In this document: positions 54,301 through 64,000 of the stretch, piece by piece
How the letters are laid out: every line of letters starts with the position of its first letter
How positions within the stretch are numbered: the stretch's first letter is position 1
Assembly: GCF_013002705.1 (NCBI RefSeq)
Contig: NZ_JABEND010000004.1
Span: 186,001 to 250,000, forward strand
Direction: 5' to 3'
DNA length: 64,000 nucleotides
Source: Nakamurella aerolata
GTDB lineage: Bacteria; Actinomycetota; Actinomycetes; Mycobacteriales; Nakamurellaceae
Notes under the pieces: generated by a model
Told to the model about the DNA's origin: nothing
Databases searched by the model: none
The model's input: only the letters and a program-made list of their open reading frames with translations
Made by a program: the position numbers and the translations under genes

Positions 54301-54320
54301 GAGTAGCGGTGCCGGGTCGA

Positions 54321-57440
<3,120 letters not shown>

Positions 57441-57478
57441 CTCGCGGCCCGCCGAGAGCTCACCGAAGGAGCACCGAG

Positions 57479-58804
57479 ATGACCGCACCCACCCGGCGCC
57501 GGCCGGAGCAGGACACCGCGGTAGCGGTAGTGGAGATCTCCGAGCCGGACCCCACCCGCAATCCGCTCACCGCCGAAGACCATCTGGCCCACGGCGGCAG
57601 CTACCGCGACCGCATGCGCGAGGCCGATCAGGGCGCTGCGGTGCGCTACAGCGAAGAGCTGGTCGGCGACGCCGAGGGTGTCGCCGACCAGGCGAAGTCG
57701 TTCGCGCAGCGGGTGCAGCAGGTGCCGTGGATCGCCCATCTGATCGCCGCAGGCAAGCGCTTCGGTGAGCGGCTCGGCAGCCAGTTCGGCGCCGCCATCA
57801 CCTACTTCTCGTTCCAGTCGATCCTGCCGCTGCTGATGGTCGGTTTCTGGGTGCTCGGCATCGTGCTGAAGGGCAATCAGACCGCGATCGACAACGTCAA
57901 AGAGAATGTGCGGCAACAGATCCCAGGCACGTTCACCAGCGACATCATCGACGCCGCGGTACAGAACGGGGCCGCGGTCGGCATCGTCGGTATCGTGCTG
58001 GCGCTGTACTCGGGTGTCGGCTGGATGTCGAACGTCAGGGCGGCCGTGCAGGCGCAGTGGCGTCCGCAGTTCGAGAAGACCGAGGCGGAGAAGCGCAAGA
58101 CCAGCTTTGTGGTGCAGTGGCTGAAAGATCTGCTGACGCTGGTCGGGCTGGGAGTCGCGCTGTTGGTGTCGGTGGTGTTGACCTCCGTCGGCGGCGCCGC
58201 CCAGTCCACCGTGCTCGGCTGGCTGGGCCTGGACGACGTGGGCTGGCTGAAGCCGGTGTTCGCCGTCGTGCCGATTCTGCTGGCCGTTGTCGCGGACGTT
58301 GTGGTGTTCGTCTGGTTCTTCCGGATGATGCGCATTCCCACCTATACCCCGCCCAAGGGCGCCGTGCTCAAGGGCGCGATCATCGCGGCGGTCGGCTTCG
58401 AGGTCGCCAAGATCGCGATGACGTTCCTGCTGCCGCGGATGACGAAATCGCCCGCGTTCCAGCTGTTCGGCTCGATCCTGGTGCTGCTGTTCTTCTTCTT
58501 CCTGGTGGCACGGCTGATCCTGTTCGTCGCCGCCTGGATCGGCACCGCGCCGCGGCCGCCGGAGCCGGAGCTGCCCGAGGTGCCCGGTCCGCCGGTGCTC
58601 GCCGACGAGGACGTCTCCCGCGGCACCGCGGCGGCCCTGGTCGGCGTCGGCACCGCGGTCGGTGCCACCGCCGGATACCTTGCCGGCGAACGCATCCCGG
58701 ACCGTCACCGCAAGCGGCTGCTTGCCAGCCTGCGGCCGACCGGCAAGGTCAGCCCGACCCGATTGGTGAAAGCCGCCCGGAGCTGGCGCGGCATCACCAA
58801 ATAG
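57479..58804 (+). CDS. YihY/BrkB-family membrane protein
   Basis: 441 residues. A charged N-terminus of ~90 residues precedes six helices of the YihY (UPF0761) family: RLGSQFGAAITYFSFQSILP, AVGIVGIVLALYSGVGWMSN with the family-typical GW, LLTLVGLGVALLVSVVLTSV, PILLAVVADVVVFVWFFRMM, AIIAAVGFEVAKIAMTFLLP and ILVLLFFFFLVARLILFVAA. The soluble C-terminus is basic. The family was once annotated as ribonuclease BN but is a membrane protein of uncertain role. GAAGGAG lies nine bases before the ATG. The trpS-yihY-dacB neighbourhood matches Mycobacterium. Confidence 0.9.
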   Translation: MTAPTRRRPEQDTAVAVVEISEPDPTRNPLTAEDHLAHGGSYRDRMREADQGAAVRYSEELVGDAEGVADQAKSFAQRVQQVPWIAHLIAAGKRFGERLGSQFGAAITYFSFQSILPLLMVGFWVLGIVLKGNQTAIDNVKENVRQQIPGTFTSDIIDAAVQNGAAVGIVGIVLALYSGVGWMSNVRAAVQAQWRPQFEKTEAEKRKTSFVVQWLKDLLTLVGLGVALLVSVVLTSVGGAAQSTVLGWLGLDDVGWLKPVFAVVPILLAVVADVVVFVWFFRMMRIPTYTPPKGAVLKGAIIAAVGFEVAKIAMTFLLPRMTKSPAFQLFGSILVLLFFFFLVARLILFVAAWIGTAPRPPEPELPEVPGPPVLADEDVSRGTAAALVGVGTAVGATAGYLAGERIPDRHRKRLLASLRPTGKVSPTRLVKAARSWRGITK

Positions 58805-58873
58805 CCGGCAGCACCACATAGCCAACATCACCACATGGCCGGCAGCGCCGGATCGCCCAGCTGAACGGCCGGG

Positions 58874-60340
58874 CTACTGCTGCCGGTCGCTGGAGCGACT
58901 GCCGCCGACCCGAAGGCCGACCACCACCGCGACAGCGCCGGCCAGCAGCACGGCGGCCAGCACCACCCAGAGCACCACCGTCGAACCCGAACTGCCGCTG
59001 CCGGTCTCGGCCGCGGCGACGGTCGGGGTCGGCGTGGTGGTTGGCAGCGTCATGGTGCTGCGCGGCACGGTGCTTGGCGCCGACAGCACGGTCCCGGTGC
59101 GGCTCGGTTCCGGTGCCGCCGACGGGGTGCCAGCGGTCGCGTCGGCGGCGGAGTTCACCAGCCGGCCGATGGGCGCGGCGCCGCGATCGAGCGCAAAGCC
59201 CCAGTCGAGCAGCGAGGCCGCCTGCATCCACTGCTTGCGGGGGTATTGGGTGCCGGCCAGCATGGTGACGACCAGTCGGCGGCCGCCGCGTTCGGCGATC
59301 CCGACGTAGGTGTTGCCGGCGGCGTCGGTGAACCCGGTCTTGCCGCCGATCCCGCCGGGATAGTTGCTGACCAACTGGTTCTCGTTGGGAATCGAGAACG
59401 CCTCGTACTCGCCGTAGCCGGGCACCTTGGCGTACTTGGTCGCATCCAGCTCGGCGAACGGTTTCAGCGTCATGTCCGATCGGGCGATCAGCGCCAGATC
59501 GTAGGCCGAGGTCATCTGGCCAGGCCCGTCCAGCCCGGAGACGGTGCTGGCGTGAGTGTCGAGGGCGCCCAAGGCTTTTGCCCGCTTGTTCATCTCTGCG
59601 ACGGTCTTGTCGACACCGCCGTTCGCCACCGCCAGCGCATGCGCGACGTCGTTGCCCGAGCCGAGCAGCAGGTACGTCATCAGCTGCTTGACGGTGTACT
59701 TGCCGCCGGGCCCGATGCCGACCCGCGAACCCTCCTGCTCGGCGTCCTCTGTGGTGCCGGTGACCACCTTGTTCAGGTCTTTGAAGTTGCGCAGGAAGAC
59801 GTTCATCGCCAGCAGCTTCTGGGTGCTGGCCGGACGGTAACGGCCGTGCGGGTCTTTGGCGGCCAGCACGTCGCCGGTGGTCAGATCGGCGATCAGCCAG
59901 GCCTGCGCGGAGATGTCGGGTGGCAGCGGCGCGCTCGGAGCAGGCACCAGCACCCCGCACTTGCCGAGCTGCTCGCCGCCGACCGGCTGCTTGGGCACCG
60001 GGGGCGGGGTGGGGGAGGCGGAGCCGGACGGCACCGCCTCCGAGGTGTCTTGCGCCACCGGGGGTTTCACCCGGCGCGCGCAGTCGCTGGAGTCCTGCGT
60101 CGTGACCGTCTCGGTCGGCGGGAGTACCGGGTTGGTGTAGTCGGCGGTTCCGGTTGCCGCTGCCCTGGCCGCGGGTGCGCCGGCGGCGGTGCTCACCGCA
60201 GGTGCCAGCGCGAAGGTGCCGGCCAGCACTGTGGCGACGGCCGCCGTCAGCGCCGCGGCAGTGGTGGCCGCGCGGCGCCGGCACCGGCGGGTCGGTGGCC
60301 GGTGCGGACCACGGGGGGCGGCGGCTGGGCGCGTCATCAT
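58874..60340 (-). CDS. D-alanyl-D-alanine carboxypeptidase (DacB/DacA type)
   Basis: 488 residues. A basic N-terminus and hydrophobic segment (AATTAAALTAAVATVLAGTF) form the signal peptide. After a Pro-rich linker the peptidase S11 domain has SxxK in YRPASTQKLLAMNV (catalytic Ser about residue 170), SGN in LLGSGNDVAHALA and KTG in GIGGKTGFTDAAG. A long Thr/Pro/Ala stalk then leads to a C-terminal membrane helix (VVLWVVLAAVLLAGAVAVVV) with a short basic end. It trims the terminal D-Ala of peptidoglycan pentapeptides at the outer membrane surface. Confidence 0.93.
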   Translation of the reverse strand: MMTRPAAAPRGPHRPPTRRCRRRAATTAAALTAAVATVLAGTFALAPAVSTAAGAPAARAAATGTADYTNPVLPPTETVTTQDSSDCARRVKPPVAQDTSEAVPSGSASPTPPPVPKQPVGGEQLGKCGVLVPAPSAPLPPDISAQAWLIADLTTGDVLAAKDPHGRYRPASTQKLLAMNVFLRNFKDLNKVVTGTTEDAEQEGSRVGIGPGGKYTVKQLMTYLLLGSGNDVAHALAVANGGVDKTVAEMNKRAKALGALDTHASTVSGLDGPGQMTSAYDLALIARSDMTLKPFAELDATKYAKVPGYGEYEAFSIPNENQLVSNYPGGIGGKTGFTDAAGNTYVGIAERGGRRLVVTMLAGTQYPRKQWMQAASLLDWGFALDRGAAPIGRLVNSAADATAGTPSAAPEPSRTGTVLSAPSTVPRSTMTLPTTTPTPTVAAAETGSGSSGSTVVLWVVLAAVLLAGAVAVVVGLRVGGSRSSDRQQ

Positions 60341-60376
60341 CGGCAGCGAGCCTAACGGGGTCAGCGTCGGCCGACG

Positions 60377-60769
60377 TCAGAGCCGGGTGGAGAACGTCAG
60401 CACGGCGAGCAACCCGGCGACCGTCGCCGCCACCAACAGCAGCGCGAAGCAGACGGCGTTGACGGTGCGTTCGCGGCGCCACCGCCCGTCCGGCGCTCGC
60501 CACCAATTCACCAGCAGCACGCCGCCGTAGCCACCCACCGCGAGCAGCATCAGCACGTCCCACGCCCGCCACCACGGCCGCGACCAGCGGGCGGCGAGCG
60601 CGTTCCAGTCCAGCTCCAGCACCCCGGGCGGCCACAGATGCAGCGCCACCAGGTGGCCGGTGACCAGCACCGCGGCCAGGCCACCCAGCCAGCGGCGCCA
60701 GCGGGTGCGGCGCGCGGTGACTGCGGGAGTGGCAGCCGCGGCGGTGGCGGCGCCCGCTGGTCCGGTCAT
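60377..60769 (-). CDS. SdhD-like membrane anchor protein
   Basis: 130 residues from ATG 60769, overlapping the SdhC-like gene (ATGA). Three helices: WLGGLAAVLVTGHLVALHLW, WRAWDVLMLLAVGGYGGVLL and TVNAVCFALLLVAATVAGLL. The central WDVLMLLAVGGYGGVLLVNW segment aligns by eye with succinate dehydrogenase anchor SdhD (WDLLLL..LHGLNGLR), but the haem-ligand His and the Arg are replaced by Gly and Leu. No sdhA or sdhB follows; dacB does. It is either a degenerate anchor or a different membrane protein pair. Confidence 0.55.
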   Translation of the reverse strand: MTGPAGAATAAAATPAVTARRTRWRRWLGGLAAVLVTGHLVALHLWPPGVLELDWNALAARWSRPWWRAWDVLMLLAVGGYGGVLLVNWWRAPDGRWRRERTVNAVCFALLLVAATVAGLLAVLTFSTRL

Positions 60770-61176
60770 GGGTTGCTCCCGAAGGCGAGCTGCGCCGGAT
60801 ACCAGAACACCGTGACTGCGAGCAGCAGCGTCAGCAGCAGCCACAGCGCGAGCATGACGCGCAGGATGCCGCCGCGATACCTGGCGGCTGCCGGCCAGTG
60901 CTGGCCGAGCAGCAGCCGCAGGCTGTCCAGCAGGAAGTAGGTGACGCCGCTGGCCAGCAGCCACTGCAGCACCGCGACCGGCAGTTCGGTGTACAGCGCG
61001 GTCAGCCGCATGAAGGCGGCCGGCGCGAACCGGGCCAGCACCATGCCGACGACCAGCAGAAACACCGTCGCGAACAGGGCTACCTGGGCCAGCCGGTGGG
61101 CCCGTCGCGGCCAGTTCGGCCCGGCTCCCCGCACCTGGCCGGACGCCGTGGGTTGGGCGTTGCGGGTGGGGGACAC
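60766..61176 (-). CDS. SdhC-like membrane anchor protein
   Basis: 136 residues from GTG 61176. Three helices, with LYTELPVAVLQWLLASGVTY, then FLLDSLRLLLGQHWPAAARY and a third ending VTVFWYP. The order LY..P..(~14)..F-LLDSLRLLL..WP...RY recalls SdhC (LYKTP ... FHALNGIRILLID ... RY), but Phe replaces the haem-ligand His and Gln the usual Asp. It overlaps the SdhD-like gene by four bases, so the two are co-translated. The sdhCDAB cluster sits near dacB and a BMP transporter in other actinobacteria, so this may be a relic or a neofunctionalised pair. Similarity is judged by eye only. Confidence 0.55.
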   Translation of the reverse strand: MSPTRNAQPTASGQVRGAGPNWPRRAHRLAQVALFATVFLLVVGMVLARFAPAAFMRLTALYTELPVAVLQWLLASGVTYFLLDSLRLLLGQHWPAAARYRGGILRVMLALWLLLTLLLAVTVFWYPAQLAFGSNP

Positions 61177-61429
61177 ACCGCCAAGGTTAACGACTGCTCG
61201 GCAGCTGCCGGTTTCGCGACCGCGGCCCTATCCCGGCCGCCGGTGGCGCTCGGATCGCCGGCGCAGCCGTAACAATCGGGTCGCTACCGCCGGCCCAGGA
61301 TTCCCTTCGGCCCGTCCCTACGGTTAGTCTCGCTCGTCCCCCAGTGCCGGCAACCGCCGGCCGCGGCCGCTGGCCGGTAGCTCCAATGGCCGTCGAGGCT
61401 TTTGACAATTGGTGAAGACAAGGATGGTG

Positions 61430-62785
61430 ATGACCGTGGGCGACCTGCGCCGCGTGTCCATCAAATTCGGTTCGGGCAAGAGCCTGCGCACTGCCGCGAT
61501 CGCCGGCACCGCGGTGCTGGCGCTGACGCTGTCCGCCTGCGGCAGCAAGGGCGGCGACAGCAACACCTCGGCCGGCGCCGGCACCACAGGGCAGACCACC
61601 GCGGAGCAGACCGGTGGCGGCGCCGCCGGCTCGGGTGCTGCTGGTTCGGGTGCTGCTGGTTCCGGTGCCGCCGGTGCTGGCGGCCAGAGCTCCGCCGGCG
61701 GTGCCGCTGGTTCGGGTGCTGCTGGTTCGGGTGTTGCTGGTTCCGGTGCTGCTGGTTCCGGCGCTCAGGGCTCCGCGGCGGCCGGCGGCGAGCAGACCGC
61801 GCCGAGCGGACCGGTCACCGTCCCGGCCGACTTCAAGGCGTGCATGGTCACCGACACCGGGGGCATCGACGACAAGTCGTTCAACGCCTCGGCGTGGGCC
61901 GGCCTGCAGGAGGTCACCGGCGGCAAGGACAGCCAGTACGTGGCATCGAAGTCCGAGTCGGATTACCAGACCAACATCAACTCGCTGGTCACCGGTTCCT
62001 GCTCGCTGGTATTCACGGTCGGCGGCCTGATGGCCGACGCCACCATGGCCGCCGCCAAGACCCACCCCAAGCAGAACTTCGTCGGCATCGACTTCGCCGG
62101 CAACGGCAGCAACATCAAGGGCCTTGAGTTCGACTCGTCCCAGGCCGGCATGCTGGCCGGTTACCTGGCGGCGGGCTACTCCAAGACCGGGGTGGTGGCC
62201 ACCTACGGCGGCCTCAAGATCGACCCGGTCACCATCTACATGGACGGCTTCGTCGAGGGCGTGCAGAAGTACAACGCCGACAACGGCAAGAACGTCAAGG
62301 TGTTGGGCTGGGACGAGGCCAAGCAGGACGGCAGCATCGCCGGCTCGTTCACCGACCAGAACAAGGGCAAGCAGCTGGCCAGCAACTTCATCAACCAGCA
62401 GGCCGATGTGCTGTTCCCGGTCGCCGGTGGCACCGGACTCGGCTCCGCCGCCGCCGCGCAGGCGGCCGGTGACACCGCGGTGATCTGGGTGGACGCCGAC
62501 GGCTACACATCGGCCCCGCAGTACAAGAGCGTCTTCCTTGCCACCGCCGAGAAGAACATCACCGGCGCGGTGAAGGTGGCCATCGAGCAGGCCGCCGGCG
62601 GCAAGTTCGACCCGAGCAACTACCTCGGCACGCTGGCCAACGGTGGTGTCGGGCTGTCCAGCTTCCACGATTTCGAGGACAAGGTCCCCGCCGAGTTGAA
62701 GACCCAGCTGCAGACCCTCGAGCAGGATCTGGCCTCCGGCAAGGTCACCACCAACTCGCCGGCCGCCAAGAAGCTCACCAAGTAG
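61430..62785 (+). CDS. BMP-family nucleoside-binding lipoprotein
   Basis: 451 residues from ATG 61430, preceded by AAGGA at five bases; ATG 61424 is an alternative. The lipobox is in TAVLALTLSACGSKGG. A ~75-residue linker of GAAGSGA repeats follows. The BMP (PnrA-like) domain has CMVTDTGGIDDKSFNASAWA, LVFTVGGLMADATMAAAKTH, QNFVGIDFAGNGSNIKGLEF and VIWVDADGYTSAPQYK. Family members bind purine or other nucleosides and work with an ABC transporter. The cognate ATPase gene follows after a strong terminator hairpin. Nucleoside salvage is the likely role. Confidence 0.93.
   Translation: MTVGDLRRVSIKFGSGKSLRTAAIAGTAVLALTLSACGSKGGDSNTSAGAGTTGQTTAEQTGGGAAGSGAAGSGAAGSGAAGAGGQSSAGGAAGSGAAGSGVAGSGAAGSGAQGSAAAGGEQTAPSGPVTVPADFKACMVTDTGGIDDKSFNASAWAGLQEVTGGKDSQYVASKSESDYQTNINSLVTGSCSLVFTVGGLMADATMAAAKTHPKQNFVGIDFAGNGSNIKGLEFDSSQAGMLAGYLAAGYSKTGVVATYGGLKIDPVTIYMDGFVEGVQKYNADNGKNVKVLGWDEAKQDGSIAGSFTDQNKGKQLASNFINQQADVLFPVAGGTGLGSAAAAQAAGDTAVIWVDADGYTSAPQYKSVFLATAEKNITGAVKVAIEQAAGGKFDPSNYLGTLANGGVGLSSFHDFEDKVPAELKTQLQTLEQDLASGKVTTNSPAAKKLTK
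61617..61770 (+). repeat. 15-bp in-frame minisatellite in the lipoprotein linker
   Basis: Repeated GGTGCTGCTGGTTC(G/C) units encode Gly-Ala-Ala-Gly-Ser, in two blocks separated by a Gly-Gln-Ser-rich break. It forms the flexible linker between lipid anchor and binding domain. Confidence 0.85.
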
Positions 62786-62826
62786 CCAGCGCACTCAGCA
62801 GCCGCGTCGTCGGCAGCACAGTCACA

Positions 62827-62869
62827 CCCGCCCGGTTCCGGCGTCCCAGCGGCGCCGGAACCGGGCGGG
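62827..62869 (+). terminator. Strong hairpin between the lipoprotein and ATPase genes
   Basis: A perfect 17-bp stem pairs 62827-62843 (CCCGCCCGGTTCCGGCG) with 62853-62869, loop of nine bases, followed by CGGCTTTTCG. It is 41 bases after the lipoprotein stop. Partial readthrough would give more binding protein than transporter, a common pattern for ABC importers. Confidence 0.8.
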
Positions 62870-62935
62870 CGGCTTTTCGTGGTATCAAACTTGCAGCATC
62901 CGTGAGTCAGCCGTCCGGCGGCGGGAGGAGCAGCG

Positions 62936-64000
62936 TTGAAGCTGGAGCTGCGCGGTATCACCAAGCGCTTCGGGCCGCTGGTGGCCAACGATGCGATCGA
63001 CCTCGAGGTCAATCCCGGCGAGATCCACGCCCTGCTCGGCGAGAACGGCGCCGGCAAGTCCACCTTGATGAATGTGCTGTACGGGCTGTACCAGCCGGAC
63101 GCCGGCGAGATCCTGCTCGACGGGGTGCCGCAGCACTTCACCGGCCCCGGCGACGCCATCGCTGCCGGCATCGGGATGGTGCACCAGCACTTCATGCTGA
63201 TACCGGTGTTCTCGGTGGCCGAGAACATCATGCTGGGCGACGAGCCCACCGGCCCGGCCGGCACCCTCAACGTGCGGGCGGCAAGAGCACGGGTGCGCGA
63301 GCTCAGCCAGACCTACGGGCTTTCGGTCGATCCGGACGCCATGGTGGAGAACCTTCCGGTGGGTGTGCAGCAGCGGGTGGAAATCCTGAAGGCGCTGCTG
63401 CGGGATGCCAAGGTGCTCATCCTGGACGAGCCCACCGCGGTGCTGACCCCGACCGAGATCGACGACCTGATGCGGGTGATGGGCGAACTCCGCGACAACG
63501 GCACCGCGATCGTCTTCATCACGCACAAGCTCCGCGAGGTGCGGCAGATCGCCGACAAGATCACCGTGATTCGCCGCGGCAAGGTCGTCGGGCAGGCCGA
63601 ACCCACTGCGTCGCAACAGGATCTGGCATCGATGATGGTCGGCCGGTCGGTATCGCTGACGGTCGCCAAGACCCCGGCCGAGCCGGGTGCCGAGCGACTG
63701 GAGCTGGCCGACGTTGCCGTCGCGGACGACCGCGGGCACGTCACCGCCAGCGGCGTCAACCTGACCGTGCGGGCCGGCGAGATCGTCGCGCTGGCGGGGG
63801 TGCAGGGCAACGGCCAGGAGGAGCTGGTCGAGTGTCTGCTCGGGCTGCGTCCGGTGCAGGCCGGCACCATCACGTTGGGGGGCAAGGACATCACCACGCT
63901 CGGGCCAAGGCAGATTCTCGAGTCCGGGGTCGGTTTCGTGCCGGAGGATCGCCAGCACGACGGGCTGGTCGGCTCGTTCACCGTCGCCGAGAACCTGGTG
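62936..64000 (+). CDS. Nucleoside-type ABC transporter ATP-binding protein (3' end outside window)
   Basis: The first 355 codons of a double-domain ATPase, starting TTG 62936 with GGGAGGAG upstream and open to the window end. The first ATPase domain has LLGENGAGKSTLMNVLYGLY (Walker A), Q-loop MVHQHFML, signature NLPVGVQQRVEILKALL, LILDEPTAVLTPTE (Walker B) and the switch His in VFITHKLREV. The second domain begins near residue 245 with VNLTVRAGEIVALAGVQGNG (degenerate Walker A) and includes FVPEDRQHDGLVG. This matches the sugar/nucleoside (RbsA/BMP-linked) family. Permease genes are expected downstream. Confidence 0.93.
   Translation, partial: MKLELRGITKRFGPLVANDAIDLEVNPGEIHALLGENGAGKSTLMNVLYGLYQPDAGEILLDGVPQHFTGPGDAIAAGIGMVHQHFMLIPVFSVAENIMLGDEPTGPAGTLNVRAARARVRELSQTYGLSVDPDAMVENLPVGVQQRVEILKALLRDAKVLILDEPTAVLTPTEIDDLMRVMGELRDNGTAIVFITHKLREVRQIADKITVIRRGKVVGQAEPTASQQDLASMMVGRSVSLTVAKTPAEPGAERLELADVAVADDRGHVTASGVNLTVRAGEIVALAGVQGNGQEELVECLLGLRPVQAGTITLGGKDITTLGPRQILESGVGFVPEDRQHDGLVGSFTVAENLV

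Noticed and set aside
61402-61430. TTGACA at 61402 as the -35 of the BMP gene
   Set aside because: A start 17 bases plus a -10 downstream would fall inside the coding sequence; no -10 is visible.

Overview
The window is high-GC DNA coding densely on both strands. Many starts are GTG or TTG, and ATGA/GTGA stop-start overlaps are common. The gene set points to an actinobacterium: PerM-like DUF6350 and DUF5336 proteins, a WXG100 protein, an F420-type LLM oxidoreductase, PspC-domain sensor kinase, mycothiol-type DinB-fold protein, AroQ-delta chorismate mutase and DUF3017. Gene order recalls Mycobacterium (chorismate mutase - uvrD1 - sucC - sucD - 34-kDa antigen - perM - purN - purH, and trpS - yihY - dacB1), with extra genes inserted. 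A Nakamurella-like member is my guess; no rRNA or other phylogenetic marker is present to settle it.

Layout. 1-4.9 kb: end of guaB, guaB3, then an overlapping ROK kinase - nagA - TPR operon for amino-sugar use. 4.9-9.2 kb: exported C39-type peptidase, MerR regulator divergent from a PuuE-like deacetylase, a gene-free stretch with a ~228-bp tandem repeat, and a GNAT/DUF4031 pair. 9.2-15 kb: PatB-type lyase with an MFS exporter, guaA, Bcr/CflA-type MFS. 15-19.2 kb: a LiaF/PspC-like protein divergent from a PspC-histidine kinase and LuxR-type regulator (cell-envelope stress module). 19.2-21.4 kb: chorismate mutase preceded on its strand by an aromatic-codon leader peptide and attenuator hairpins, a repeat cluster, and a CaCA antiporter. 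21.4-32.3 kb: UvrD/PcrA helicase, two membrane proteins, WYL regulator divergent from an epoxide hydrolase, CynX-type MFS divergent from a FadR-type regulator, a large membrane protein and a lone WXG100 protein.

32.4-44.6 kb: sucCD, DUF5336 protein, PerM-like protein (with a probable frameshift at a G8 tract), purN-purH, pentapeptide-repeat protein, membrane protein, LLM oxidoreductase, folD and DUF3017. The purine/one-carbon genes purN, purH and folD lie within 6 kb. 44.6-56.3 kb (minus strand): secreted phospholipase A2, 2-hydroxyacid dehydrogenase + enolase-superfamily pair, DinB-fold protein, oligopeptide-type binding lipoprotein, SRPBCC protein, GH36 alpha-galactosidase, exonuclease III, aspartate-type aminotransferase, hemerythrin protein. 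56.3-64 kb: trpS, YihY, DacB, an SdhC/SdhD-like membrane pair without SdhA/B, then a BMP-type nucleoside-binding lipoprotein and the first 355 codons of its ABC ATPase, which runs off the window.

The strongest non-gene signal is the chorismate mutase leader: a 22-codon ORF with Phe-Phe-Tyr-Gly-Tyr, a pause hairpin, an antiterminator pairing and a terminator-like hairpin. Other signals are the MerR operator with a leaderless start, the PspC divergent palindrome, the 228-bp and 119-bp repeats, and the frameshifted PerM tail.
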